A stretch of 64,000 bases of DNA from Nematostella vectensis (taxonomy: Eukaryota; Cnidaria; Anthozoa; Actiniaria; Edwardsiidae): positions 14,814,494-14,878,493 of the forward strand of contig NC_064040.1 in NCBI RefSeq assembly GCF_932526225.1, written 5' to 3'. A program made the position numbers and the translations under genes. The notes under the pieces were generated by a model. That model was not told the origin of the DNA. It worked only from the letters and a program-made list of their open reading frames with translations, and did not search any database. Of this stretch, positions 13,227 to 25,433 are shown one piece after another (the stretch's first letter is position 1; each line of letters opens with the position of its first letter).

Positions 13227-16200
13227 TTAGGCTGGTGATTGGCTAAAGCATACACAGAAGTCCCTGAGTCTAGGGTTCTTGTCTGAAATGCACCTGGACA
13301 TGTCGCTGTAGGAATTGATTCTGTTGATGTTCGGCCACACCTGGTACATCCTGATGTTGTTTACCGTCACCGTACTCTCAAAGACCCCATCTCCAGGGCT
13401 CACGGAGAATTTAACCTCGTAACTACAATCCGTATTTGCTAGTGCCTTGTCAAACACGACTCGACCAATCCCAATACCCATCCCGCCTTGTATATTCGAG
13501 AAGGTCTGTACCTTCGCAGAGGTTGTCACTTGGTTGGCGCCGAGAATTCGCGAAAGGGTAAGATTTCTACAAAGAATTCTTGCATCAGTGTCGTTCCTCA
13601 GGCGCTTGTTGATCTCTCGCACCGTGCTTTTCGCAGCCTCTAATGCGTGCACGTGCGAGAGATCGACCTTGTGGCGCACGACACAAGGACAGAAGTGCTC
13701 CGGGACTCGTGCGCTTGCGCAGCTGCGGCCTTTTGGAAGAGCACCGAATAGCGACGAGCCGTGAGTCGAGTCTTTGGAGGGTACACCAGACGGAAAATGC
13801 ATCAAGTGAAGAAATGTAGCGTGTAGATCAAACGGAGAAAGCAGTACCCGCGTGTTTTCCTCGAGCTCCCTTACTTCATTAGTGTACTTCTGTTTGAACC
13901 AGTCCGGCAGATGGACGGCGAGGAAAGGCAACGATTCCTCAAGCTTGCCCTGGGTGGTCTCTCTCGTCCCACCGAACCTCGGTCCATGGTCGCCCATCAC
14001 GATAAACATGGTGTTCTCCAGTAGCCCGTCCCGCTTCAGAGATCGAAGAAAGTCGGCCACGCCCTTATCGGCGGTAGACACGTGATTCAAAGTCTGATGG
14101 CAGAGGTCGGACAGGAAGGTGAGCCCGAACTTTCGCCTGCCTGGATACGCGCGCATGAAGCTCCTCAAGTACTCCAGCTGGATGGCGAACTGGGGCTGTG
14201 ACCCGTAGCAGTGTTTGTGCGACCCAGAGGCAAGCCATAATGTGCGACCGTAATGGTCCACAGGCTGATCTTTAAACCCCAACAGCCGAAGATTGAAGGC
14301 ACCTAGACAAGAAAAGTCGGGATGTAAGCGACACCGTATCTGAAAGATTGAGGTAAGTGATGACCTTTCCTTCTAACAGGTCTCCGGTCTCTCTCTGTAG
14401 ATTCTTCATATATCGTTCACTATAGTAATGGTTAGGATTAGGGACACTATAGTGAACCATATATGAATGACCTACCGCTCTTCAGGTGAGATACCACTGG
14501 CCTCTTTTAATAAAGACTAGTGACTGTGGTCTAACAGAAAGAGCTGGAGTGATAACCAGAAATCAATTAAAAACAGAAACGTAAGGCACTTGTAAGTTTG
14601 TGAGTGGACATACATTTACAGCCATTTCAAAAGTGTTGTAAGTGCAAAACAAATGACAGTAACCAAAAGATGCTCGTGGGCACTTATTATTTGTAAGAAT
14701 CAATGTGATATATAAACTCCAGCGAAGCAAAAACCATACATTAATAACTTTTAATGGATTATCAAAAGATTCGACATTTGATAGATATTCATCAGTATCC
14801 ATGGCTCCTTTCGGTCGCAATACTGCTACTTGCCTTGCAGGTTGCTCTGACGAACCCCCGCAGCGATGTTTCTCATAGGAGTAACAATACCCTCCTCAGC
14901 TTTCTGTGTCGCTCTTTTACTTTGCTATGTAAAGTACTAAGTAGGCCATATTGACTCAACTATCCCCGTCCCATTAGCCCGGCTAGCAAACTTATACGCC
15001 GCTGCATAACTTGGAAGTAATAAAGCATCTGCATGGAGGGAAAGCCGTTGAATGGAGATTTGATACTGTCATTAGTTAGGGGAACAAATTTTGCAATAAT
15101 TGAGGATTTGTAATTTAACTATCGCAGCTGATATTGAATGAAAATATAAATTAAGAATGAAATTTCCAGATAGGGAAAGCGTTATAAAAAAAAAAATGTT
15201 GATTTTAACGTCCAAAGTATATCGAGACTGGAGTCAGCATATGGTTAGTGTCTTCAATAACTTCCATCCTGAAAACAGCTATCTTTCAGTTGGATTCATT
15301 TTTCCTTCCTATTTGCTCAGAGACAAAATGAGCACAAGACTGATCTCGCAGGTGTGATTTCTCTTATTAAATTCCTAAAAGTTTCCTTTAATCTGAATTG
15401 TGTCAACTTTGTCATCATTACAGAGCGCTAGTCTCGACAATTACTAACAATATTAGGGTTTTGGTTCCAGCTTCTCGCAGTATCAACTTTCGATCAAACG
15501 AATAGGAGATATTTAACAGCTTCTCGCAGATAATAATGCAGTATCAACTTTCGATCTATAGAATAGGAGATATTTAACGACTCTACCAAATAAGCACTTC
15601 TTAAACTTTCTTAAAGAAAAGATTAATCAGGGCAATAGTCAAAAGCAGAACATAACAAGAAAGGCAGAAATATGGCAAGTTATAATACGTCACAGGAAAA
15701 CAATTCGTCATCAGCGAGTCATCTTCCATGGTTTCTGTGGTACAGAACTCCACAGACTCTCCGAGTTGCTTTGGTCATCACATACACCGCCATCGTGTCC
15801 TTCTCTTTGCTCGGCGACATCGCACTTGTCGCAATCATCTGCAAGTACAAACACATGCGAACCAAGGGGAACTACCTCGTGTTAAACATGGCAGTGTCAG
15901 ATATAGCCGCCATGCTTGTGCTCACTCGCGAGATCTACGTCCGTCATACCCAGACATGGACCTGGGATGTCCAGGACTGGTTTGGAGATGCTCTGTGTAA
16001 AATTTCCACCTTCATACGCGATGTATCCGTTTCCGTGTCGATACATAGCATGGTCTTTCTGACTTTGAACAGGTTCTTCGCTGTTGTGCACCCGACAAGG
16101 CCTGCGCCAAGACTTCTCGCTCCTCGCGTGGTAATTCCACTAACATGGATCACCGCCTTTGCCACATTTGGAGTATATTTCAGGGTGTACAGGACTATAA

Positions 16201-19200
16201 CCCTCTATGGCAATAAATATTGTGTAAGCATTTGGGAACCGCCTTTCGACCCCATCACTGCAGGGCGTGACTTCTATCTGGTGTTCATGACATCGCTTTT
16301 CATCATTCCACTCCCGCTTATGGCCACTGTCTACATGGCAACCGCGCGCAAACTAAAACGCCAAGCAATACCAGGTGAAGCTTTGCCGGAAAACGAAAAA
16401 CGCCGGCGAAAACGCAACAAAAACGTCGTGCTGATGGCGGTCACAGTCACTGCGTCCTTCATGATTTGTTGGATACCACAGCACACGTTAGTTATTCTGC
16501 ACAACTTCTTCTGGGATGAGACCTTGAGTCATCTGGCATTTGAAGAGTTGAAAGAAGCTTTTGATATCGTGGTAGCGATAGCGTACGCGTGTTTTGCAGT
16601 CAATCCCTTCATTTGCTTCGTGTTCAGTGAAAGCCTTCGTAAAGCCGTCACACGCTTGCTTCAAGACGTGCGCACTTGTAACACAAGGATTTTGGCGTCA
16701 AACACATCTGGGGCTATCACCTTAGATACGCAAAGTGCTGTAGAAGAAGGCAATTCAAGAACTTATGATACTAGGTTGTGATTAATAAAGAGGAAAAAGG
16801 ATCAAATGACAACAAAAATGGCACAGTATACAAATTGTTTGTATTTTCACATTTTTGCATTTTCGTACCAATTGATTTTCAACCCACAACTTTTCAAATA
16901 AATTTTCAACATGTGAATTACAAACGCCAGTTTCCATTCCATAAAAATATTTTCGTAAAAACTTTTTTCGTAATAAGCATTGACACTTAGCATTTAGCTA
17001 TATTCAGGGGTGTAGCCAGGGGGTTGTCAAGGGGGCCCGGGCCCCCCCTTCTAGCAGCCAGAATACAGTAAATGTATGAGACATTATCTAAAATGCAGGA
17101 GAAAATGCCTTGAAAGGGCCTTTTGGTCCCCTCCTGTTTTAAATCCTGGCTACACCGCTGATTTTTCATTTTGAATAGATTTATATCTTTTAATTTGTAG
17201 AATCCCTTTGGGTATCACTTATCTAAGCTACTCTGGATATTAAAGCTTTATGTAAAAGCAAACACAAAGTGCTAATTCTTCTATTCTACTCTATTAAAAT
17301 GTTGTCGCGTTCTTTGAGCAAATATCAGATTTTTTTGATCATGTAGACCCTTCAAGGACTGAAGTTGATTTACCTCAGTTTATTTAGTTCAATTTATAAT
17401 AAAGATGATGATGATCATAATAAAAACAACAATGAAAATGATGATGATAATATAATGATTATGATGACAGTGACGGTGATGGTGATGATGATGTCGTCTC
17501 CAGACATGATTTTCTCAAGAACAAAAGCTTTATTTCTTCGGCAACAAAAAGTCGTTAACTTATCAATAGTGTTTTGAGGAAAAAAAGGAATAAATTGGCG
17601 CCGTTTTTATCAGATATGTTTCCTGAAGCCTGTACCGAGACATGAGAGTAATATCCTCAATAAATTACCATTCACCTGATATGCAGTCGTTTAAGTCTCA
17701 TCATTGCATTTATCTGAAAGACTGAAAGATGATATTAATTAAACTAGACATTGTGCCAAGAGGAGAGAGTAAGGGTTTGCGGTGATGCGAGTTTGCCTTA
17801 AATCTGGCGCGGTCTTTCGTATTTTATTCCGCGGTATTGCGGTTTCTCTAGAGGTTTACGGTTATTGACTTAGTTTGTCGGTTTTTGGCGTTTTTCTGAG
17901 TTTTTTTCGCACCCCCCTTGCCCTGCCCCTCTGCCTAGGTTCACTCGTGCCAATAAAATTAAGAGTGACATGACAATAATGAGTTTTACTTGCATTTTCG
18001 ATTAAAGGTTTCCTGTACTGTAAGTATAAGGCGTTCTTTTCAAATTAAAAAAATACTTGACAAGATAAGATTTTAAGACTCTCCGACATCTTGGTGCTTC
18101 CTGGGAATATTAGCAAAAATTTGTCCCTTTTCAAACTGAAAATGAGGTTTTGTGGTCAAATATTCCAATTTAAAAGAATAAAAGCAACGCAGTAAAAAAA
18201 AGTGCACAAACTTTTGATCCACCCTATAGAGCTAGACCATGATGTGAGTAGCGCCAAGACGATGGACCCTGCGACACGCAGCAACTTTCGCATAGACTTT
18301 CATTAGGACGGAAGGCACATGCTATTTGTTGGAGAGTGACGCATCTAGCGCGACAACAAGTATTTTCAAGGTTGTCTCTATAATAATTAGGTCAGTTCCA
18401 GCTATTTATAGGAGAGTGATGCATCTAGCGCGACAAAAAGTATTTTCAAGGTTGTCTCTAATAATTAGGTCAGTTCCAGCTATTTATAGGAGAGTGACTT
18501 ATCTAGCGCGACAAAAAGTATTTTCGAGGTTGTCTCTCTAATAATTAGGCCAGTTCCAGCTATTTATAGGAGAGTGACTTATCTAGCGCGACAAAAAGTA
18601 TTTTCGAGGTTGTCTCTCTAATAATTAGGCCAGTTCCAGCTATTTATAGGAGAGTGGTGCATCTAGCGCGACAAAAAGTATTTTCGAGGTTGTCTCTTTA
18701 ATAATTAGGTCAGTCCCAGCTATTTATAGGAGAGTGATGCATCTAGCGCGACAACAAGTATTTTCAACAAAATACAATAAAATTATAAGTATTTTATACA
18801 ACAAGTATATATGTGTCTGACGCCCAAATTCTGTGTTACAAGTGCGCACGTCTTAAAGCAAGCGTGTGATGGCTTTACGAAGGCTTTCGCTGAACATGAA
18901 GCAAATGAAGGGATTGACTGCAAAACATGCGTACGCTATCGCTACCACGATATCCATAGCTTCTTTCAACTCCTCAAATGTCAGATGACTCAAGGTCTCA
19001 TCCCAGAAGAAGTTGTGCAGAATAACTAACGTGTGCTGTGGTATCCAACAAATCATGAAGGACGCAGTGACTGTGACCGCCATCAGCACGACGTTTTTGT
19101 TGCGTTTTCGCCGGCGTTTTTCGTTTTCCGGCAAAGCTTCACCAGGTATTGCTTGGCGTTTTAATTTGCGCGCGACTGCGATGTAGACTGTGCCCATAAG

Positions 19201-22200
19201 CGGGAGTGGAATGATGAAAAGCGATGTCATGAACACCAGATAGAAGTCACGCCCTGCAGTGATGGGGTCGAAAGGCGGTTCCAAAATGCCTAAACAATAT
19301 TTATTGCCATAGAGGGTTATAGTCCTGTACACTCTGAAATACACTCCAAATGTCGCAAAGGCGGTGATACATGTTAGTGGAATTACCACGCGAGGAGCGA
19401 GAAGTCTTGGCGCAGGCCTTGTCGGGTACACAACAGCGAAGAACCTGTTCAAAGCCAGAAAGACCATACTATGTATCGACACGGAAACGGATACATCGCG
19501 TATGAAGGCGGAAATCTTAGACAGAGCATCTCCAAACCGGCCCTGGACATCCCAGGTCCATGTCTGGGTATGACGGACGTAGATCCCGCGAGTGAGCACA
19601 AGCATGGCGGCTATATCTGACACTGCCATGTTTAACACGAGGTAGTTCCCCTTGGTTCGCATGTGTTTGTACTTGCAGATGACTGCGACAAGTGCGATGT
19701 CGCCGAGCAAAGAGAAGGACACGGTGGCGATGTACGTGATGACCAAAGCAACTCGGAGAGTCTGTGGAGTTCTGTACCACAGAAACCATGGAAGATGACT
19801 CGCTGATGACGAATTGTTTTCCTGTGACGTATTATAACTTGCCATATTTCTGCCTTTCTTGTTATGTTCTGCTTTTGACTATTGCCCTGATTAATCTTTT
19901 CTTAAGAACGTTTAAGAAGTGCTAAAGCTAAACGAAAATTCGTCGTAATCGTGTACTCTGTTAAATATCTCCTATTCTTTAGATCGAAAGTTGATACTGC
20001 ATATCTATTATCGAGAAGCTGGAGCCAAAACCGTAATATCTATGGTTACTGTTAAAGACGAATTGTTTTCCTGTGACGTATAATAACTTGCCATATTTCT
20101 GCCCCCTCTGTTCTGTTCGATGTAAAAAAGAAACTTAAAGTGTTAAACGTTTGTAAAAAGTGTTAAAATTTTAGTCGAATGCTAGTGAATCTCCTATTCT
20201 GTCTATTCTCTAGAGAGATTGTAAATATATCTAGAATAAGGTGGAGGCAAACCCAAATACATGTATGTTTTTTAATGCCCATGCGATAGTAACCATCTGC
20301 TTTTGACATTTATCTTTCAGATAGTAAAGGCAAACTTATAGGAATTCAATAAGGAAAATTCTACCTGCGCGAATACAGTATTTTGCTATTTTGCTTTTCT
20401 AATTAAAATTTAAACTACATTTTCATGACTTCCTAATGACGGATTCCTTTAGTATGGCTCTGCTGCCATACTAAAAGTAGGCATTCTGTTTTATATGTGC
20501 TGTATTTTTTATCGTGATCATGGTAATGTCTATGTTGAGGCTGAATAAACCGTCTTAGTTTTCTGACTAGCGCTGTCAAATGATAACGAAAAGGAAATCT
20601 TAAATGTCATTAAATATTTCATTAGTTAAATTGCAACTACGTAATTACATTATTTTTTCACTTTGAGCAAATAGAAAGCTAGTCTCCTGTGCAGTCGTCC
20701 TATGAAGAGGGATTTCAGGCCGACACTAGGGACGGCTGGACAGGAGAGTCAATAGAAAGCTATACAAACAAAAAAACCCAAATTAAATGAAAAAAAAATC
20801 ATTTAGATTTTCATGGTGCCATCAACTGTGACACCTCGATTAATGTTCACTGCCACATAAAATGTGCATTCATCGATGTGCATACATCGTGCACGATTGA
20901 TGGGAAGAACAGATTATATCACTTTAGGGGCTTCCCTACTGTTTTCGGTTATAGAGCGGGCCCCTTATTATCAACGCTTTGGTCTTGGGGCCTGCATTTG
21001 GGCTACTTTGGCCAGGGCATTGCTTTTTGATCATACCACGACTTTCAACCATATGCCTTTACAGGGCTTCGCGCCTCCTTAGACATCATCCTAGCCCCCA
21101 GTCTTACCTAATAAAGGGTCGTCCTCGCTCAACATGGTAGAAAACCCCTTCTCTTTCAACTCCTTGAATATAAAGGGCCATCCGTCGATGGACGTGGAGC
21201 CCGGTTCCCCTCTTCTCCCCTCCTGCTTCTCACAGTTCTCCTCCACTGTCCGTCCCGTGAGCATGGCAGTCAGCGCGGGAGTGGTTGCCTGGCCAACGAT
21301 AGAAAATCCCCGGAAGAGAAACGCCCGTAATTCGTCCCTTAGAAATGCATAGGTCAGCGGCATTACTCGCTCGAAATGCGCCGCGGACATTGAGTCGAAT
21401 GCCAAAATCATTATGTCCAGCGGTGCTTCTTTCGACTGTATGCGTTTGAGCACGTCTGGGCGCTCTACGACAGAGGCGACGAGGTCCGATTGTTGGCGAC
21501 CGTCGTTGAATGTTGTTACGAGTTTTAAGAAGTCGTCGGTCAAGGACACGTTGTGGTGTTGTTGATTAAGAATCCCTTGGTCAACAAGATCGGAGTAGAA
21601 GTCGGCATTGAACGATGTCGGGCGTCTAATCGTCTGGTACGAGACCTGGGTCACGTTATCTGATTTTTAAATAAAAATAATTCTGTATAACACAAGGCTT
21701 TCTCCCGCAAATTATCCCCCCAAAAAAGACGCAAGCGCATTTTTTCTAAATGCAACACCACTTTTCCTTTCAAATCGCATAAAAAGTAGACTATGTTTCC
21801 ACCATCTGTGACATATTATTACAATGTTAATTAGACTTGCTTTATGCAATATAATAATAAAAGAATACAGGTATTAAGCTTATATTCCAAAGAGAACAAA
21901 CGCACAAATAACTAACCATTGGTGTTGGCATGTAGTCGTAGCGCGCCGTTTTCGTAGCTCGTGTAGAGTTTCCCAGAACACTGCGCATGCGCCTCAAGCT
22001 GCACGTGTTTCATCACGCTGGGAAGGAATGGGTCGAGCACAGGAAGCTTGCATTCACGTGAGCCCACGTCACTGTCTTTCAGCGGGATTGCGCATTTAAG
22101 AGGGATGCTTTGAAGAACAGCTGAATAAAAACATCATTACAACGGTGTTCAGCCCTGACTTTTCCCAAGCTTCGGTCGCTAACAAATTATCCCGTAACCG

Positions 22201-22468
22201 ACTCAGGCCCGTACCCAGGATTTTCCTTGGAGGGTGCGAATCCGAGTTAACCTAATTTTTCCGGGGAAAGTGGGGGGGGGGGGGGTAAAAGAACAAAAAT
22301 GTATGCCATTGCAGTACTCCCACGGGACTTTTATTATCGGATTTGGCTACGAAAAAGCCTGAGTGATCTAGAATACCTTTGTTTCTATCTAATTTGCTTA
22401 TGCTTTATAGATCTGACTAGTAATAGCTCGTCTATTGCGAACCGGAAGTGGACTTTTCGCCGTTGTGT

Positions 22469-22499
<31 letters not shown>

Positions 22500-25433
22500 G
22501 GGTGGGAGCACCCCTTGCAGCACGCCCCCCCCCCCCCTTAGTACGGGCCTGCGACTATGGAAACTTATCTCCTTATCTCTAGATTAAGTGAGATGTGTGT
22601 GTCTTTTTATACCTTCTAGGTATTCGGGGACAAACTCTCTCTTGATGTGAAGAGATGATGTTTTCGATGGTGCGGGGCGGCCAAAGCCTGATTTCAGGGC
22701 CACGTATCCAGGGCGATGAGAATCCACTGGCGTCTGAACTGCCATACACCCGGCACGTGTGTTACACGTGATCACTGCTTCCAGTGCGGTCTTGTACACA
22801 CTAAAGTCCAGCTCGGCGATGCCATCCAAATGTGCATGGGCCACCTAAAGAAACATTGAAATGAAAGCTCAAACTGGCAATTGAATCGTTCCCTCCGTTA
22901 GGTATCGTGACTACGATGATATGATGAGCAAGTGAAGTCAGAGGACAGCTAGGAATAACACTGTCACAATAATTGGGCTCCCTGTGTTAGCCCAACTGTT
23001 AGTTTGGCAATGCCCGGATGTTGTTCCATCCGCCATGCTGGAATAGTCGCGTGTTTAGTCGTATCTGTGCCTCTAATTCCAGATCTAAAAAAAGCCCACA
23101 TTACATCTAGAAACAAACACTTCAGCATGGGCGTAGATACTATTATGAATACTTATTATGGATTATGAGGCTGTAATTTGGGGCGACAGTTTTAAAAAGC
23201 GCACCGAAAAAGCGCACAGAAGCGTGCTGCACGGGTCATAATGGGACCGCCTATCAGCGCCCATCATTCTGCTACTCTGGGAATAGAGTCATTTAATAAG
23301 CGGATGTGCCGCCTAAAATATGAACTTGTGTTTAAAACTTTAAATGGGCGCACCCAAGAATATCTAAGTAATAGGTTTAAGCAATTTAGCTTACAACATA
23401 CCATCAGTACAAGAAATAGTAAACGCAGAGGCCTGATTGTACCTCGTGTCCATCGCACTCTCGGCCAACGAACTTTCGCCTTTGGTGGGGCCAAAGCATG
23501 GAACGCTCTTCATCCATTGAATATTAGGGAAAGCAAATCCCCTTACTATTTAGTGCTGCACTTAAGGCTTTATAGGTAAACATATAAAAACGGTTCCTCT
23601 ACTGTAAAATGGTTTCGTTTAACACTATTGTAAATCATTATGTATATTTGTTGTCATTATATTATCCTTTATGTATGTTTGTAATAATTTAATAATTTTC
23701 CGAGAGCCACATGTATATTATCTGTATTGATATTAGATGTAACTCTCAATAAAAAAAATGTATCTAACTATACGCAAAACGTCTACGCCGGTACCGTCTT
23801 TTTACTGAAGACTGTGCCCCTCTTCAGTAAAAATAAATGCATTTTGATAGCGAGAGGTGCGTTTTGCCCGCTTCTGCCTCTCTGTCAGGCTACACAGGGC
23901 GTTACGGATTCAAATATTGGTCCTTGGGCACGATACATTATCGCCTTTAACTCTATTATTTATTGTCCCACCCAAGACCCATCTTTACCTCCATGTAGCC
24001 TGGCAGATATGACGTCCTTGGAACAAGCTGGGGATGATCCCTGAAGATTCCTAGATACCGCGTCAAGCTGCTGCGTAATAGTAACCCCTGATCACCTGCC
24101 GACTCCTCGGCTAATGGTGCCGCTCTCGATTTCCACGGCCGACTTCTAGGTGTGGTCTTTTGGATGAGTCCAAAGAGAACAATGGGAAGCTGTGTTGAAT
24201 ACGTGGGAAGTTGGGGACGACCTGGTTGAGTTCTAGGTTGTGTAGGTGTCGATGGGATGCCGGGAAATTCTGGATTCTGGGATCGGTTCAAGCGCAATTC
24301 TGAATGGCTCACGGTTTGATGTTGACGCGGATTCGCTGGGATAAGTGCCAAAGGCATGCTAGGGAAAGGAGTTGCATGGTGGGACGGTGTGGTTTGGTCT
24401 TTTGGTTTGTTCCCCAACCTCTGGTGTAATGCCTTCTGGTCTTGTGACATCTTTATATCATGTTTCTCCTTAAAATGTGCAGCATTAGTTTGCCCCACCT
24501 CTGTATGTGGGATTATGATATGAGTACGGTTGCTGTTGTCTTTTTCTGGTAAATGGATGGGTGCAGTAGGTGCTGTAAGGTCCAACTCCGCCGTGACATA
24601 TCCTCCAAATGAAGCAGTACGTTCTTGGATCAGACTGTTCTCCTCCTTGGACGGAATAAATCCAATAACATAAGTGTGAAAATCCAAAAAATCACAAAAA
24701 ATCCAAAATCATAAGTGTGAATGAGTATACGTTTCCATCGGCTGATTTGGAGATGTGTCGATAATTCCGAATAAGTTTGCAGAATGAAACTATATTCTAA
24801 GATTTTGGAATAATTTGTCTTCTAGGTCTAGGTAATTGTCGAGGGTCGACAACAGTAGCAACAGTTCTTTTAAATAAAAGCTCGTAATTTAAATGTATTC
24901 GGTTGCACCTCCTTCCCCAAGATCGCTTTGTAACATGCATGGAACACGGCAAACGCGAACCACGGGCTATAGGATATTTTGACATGAAGGCAAATACATC
25001 CAGTCAAAGTAGGAATACGTGCTTATTCAACACTAACAAGACATTAGACTTCATTTTGGAGTCAGATTATCCTATAGCCCGTGCACGAACATCAGTACAA
25101 ACAAAACAGCATTTATCGAAAAGACAAATATGAAAAAAACCGACTCCCTATTTATTTCCTCGACATCTTTTTCTCTACCCTTGACAATTAGCTACCCCTA
25201 ATACCAATGGTTCTACGGGAAGAGAATCTTCTGATTCAGGGTAAAGTTTATTGGAAGAAGGAAAAGGATTGGATTGTTAAGGAGAGTTGTGCGTTTTGGT
25301 GTCAGACCATTCTCGTATTTAAGGCGCTTACCGGGTGTAAAACGATGTTTTCCTTGAGCTTAAAAACACTGATCGAGGTGATAACGATAGCGACAAGTAC
25401 TGCAAACAATGTCTTTAATGATTTAAGACGCAT
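13227..25433 (-). CDS. DUF229 family type II membrane protein (alkaline-phosphatase/sulfatase fold)
   Basis: Six exons on the minus strand with phases that all agree: 25433-25332, 24645-23989, 22844-22613, 22120-21917, 21659-21108, 14302-13227 (TAA). They predict about 940 residues. Exon 1 encodes a signal anchor (MRLKSLKTLFAVLVAIVITS). Exon 2 is a Pro/Gln/Thr-rich stem of 219 codons. Exons 3-4 carry the family N-terminal part with CKLPVLDPFLPSVMK. Exons 5-6 carry the enzyme fold: LDIMILAFDSMS, GQATTPALTAMLTG, EDDPLLG joined to the DHY motif QPVDHYGR, and the metal-site motif MGDHGPRFG. The reaction of this family is unknown; hydrolase activity is inferred from the fold. The acceptor of exon 2 is weak (TTATTCCGTCCAAG) and that exon is the least certain. 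The last intron, 6.8 kb, contains two GPCR copies. Confidence 0.88.
15672..16781 (+). CDS. Class A (rhodopsin-like) GPCR, intronless, copy 1
   Basis: A single-exon receptor of 369 residues with seven hydrophobic segments, starting at an ATG in a good context (AATATGGC). Class A landmarks are the TM2 LNMAVSD, the extracellular TM3 Cys in DALCKIS, the TM4 Trp in LTWITAF, the second-loop Cys in NKYC, the TM6 FMICWIP and the TM7 NPFICF. N-glycosylation sites lie near the N-terminus. Three micro-switches are unusual: GN of TM1 is GD, DRY is NRF, and NPxxY is NPFIC. The overall look is of a peptide-receptor-like orphan; the ligand cannot be told. It lies inside the last intron of the minus-strand DUF229 gene, facing a 94% identical copy at 18853-19845. 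Confidence 0.93.
   Translation: MASYNTSQENNSSSASHLPWFLWYRTPQTLRVALVITYTAIVSFSLLGDIALVAIICKYKHMRTKGNYLVLNMAVSDIAAMLVLTREIYVRHTQTWTWDVQDWFGDALCKISTFIRDVSVSVSIHSMVFLTLNRFFAVVHPTRPAPRLLAPRVVIPLTWITAFATFGVYFRVYRTITLYGNKYCVSIWEPPFDPITAGRDFYLVFMTSLFIIPLPLMATVYMATARKLKRQAIPGEALPENEKRRRKRNKNVVLMAVTVTASFMICWIPQHTLVILHNFFWDETLSHLAFEELKEAFDIVVAIAYACFAVNPFICFVFSESLRKAVTRLLQDVRTCNTRILASNTSGAITLDTQSAVEEGNSRTYDTRL
17005..17160. mobile_element. MITE-like element (family D)
   Basis: Ends CAGGGGTGTAGCCAG and CTGGCTACACCGCTG are inverted repeats with few mismatches. The interior is G- and C-tract rich and non-coding. It sits just downstream of GPCR copy 1. Confidence 0.6.
17161..18310. other. Non-coding spacer between the two GPCR copies
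   Basis: I see no gene. A GAT-rich microsatellite lies at about 17400-17500. The rest is AT-rich without recognisable features. Confidence 0.6.
18326..18771. repeat. Tandem array of ~78-80 bp units next to GPCR copy 2
   Basis: Between five and six copies of a unit containing GGAGAGTGATGCATCTAGCG and GTCAGTTCCAGCTATTTATA. The array stops about 35 bases before the homology of GPCR copy 2 begins (near 18808), so it marks the breakpoint region of the inverted duplication. Confidence 0.85.
18853..19845 (-). CDS. Class A GPCR copy 2, truncated tail and degraded key residues
   Basis: Inverted copy of the receptor at 15672-16781, differing at about 21 of 330 positions (94% identity). Reading stops after TRLL because the CAA codon of copy 1 is TAA here. 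Homologous tail DNA continues for about 45 bases past this stop, so about 39 C-terminal residues are lost by a point nonsense change. Two structural residues have also changed: the TM3 disulfide Cys (DALC to DALS) and the TM4 Trp (LTW to LTC). The second-loop Cys partner is still present. The remaining frame is open through all seven membrane segments. It may be an early pseudogene or a receptor with altered function; the sequence alone does not decide. Confidence 0.85.
   Translation of the reverse strand: MASYNTSQENNSSSASHLPWFLWYRTPQTLRVALVITYIATVSFSLLGDIALVAVICKYKHMRTKGNYLVLNMAVSDIAAMLVLTRGIYVRHTQTWTWDVQGRFGDALSKISAFIRDVSVSVSIHSMVFLALNRFFAVVYPTRPAPRLLAPRVVIPLTCITAFATFGVYFRVYRTITLYGNKYCLGILEPPFDPITAGRDFYLVFMTSLFIIPLPLMGTVYIAVARKLKRQAIPGEALPENEKRRRKRNKNVVLMAVTVTASFMICWIPQHTLVILHNFFWDETLSHLTFEELKEAMDIVVAIAYACFAVNPFICFMFSESLRKAITRLL
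19846..20110 (-). pseudogene. GPCR leader and a third, 5'-only receptor fragment
   Basis: The first part (to about 20040) is homologous to the 5' leader of GPCR copy 1. At 20110-20055 there is a second repeat of the start region: ATG at 20094 opens MASYYTSQENNSS, followed at once by unrelated sequence. It is only the first dozen or so codons of a third copy. In copy 1 the corresponding leader (about 15475-15580) contains its own short tandem duplication. Confidence 0.7.
20680..20755. repeat. Small inverted repeat
   Basis: TCTCCTGTGCAGTCGTCC and GGACGGCTGGACAGGAGA form imperfect inverted arms about 35 bases apart. It may be a very short non-autonomous element in the DUF229 intron. Confidence 0.5.
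22204..22551. mobile_element. Inverted-repeat element with G/C tracts (family E) in DUF229 intron
   Basis: Ends CAGGCCCGTACCCAGGA and GTACGGGCCTG are inverted. Inside are poly-G runs, a TG microsatellite and a poly-C run. Related elements lie at about 37908-38071 and 61523-61622. It falls between exons 3 and 4 of the DUF229 gene. Confidence 0.6.
23150..23755 (+). mobile_element. 3' fragment of a CR1/L2-like LINE (reverse transcriptase C-terminus)
   Basis: From 23241 to 23579 the frame reads like the C-terminal end of non-LTR reverse transcriptases: LVFKTLNG, YLSNRF, TRNSKRRGLIVPRV, GQRTFAFGGAKAWNALHP. Just upstream, another frame gives DYEAVIWGDSFKKRTEKA, the preceding part of the same domain, so there is at least one frameshift. 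The polymerase core is missing. The 3' end is AT-rich with AATAAAAAAAATG. It lies in the DUF229 intron between exons 2 and 3. Confidence 0.8.
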
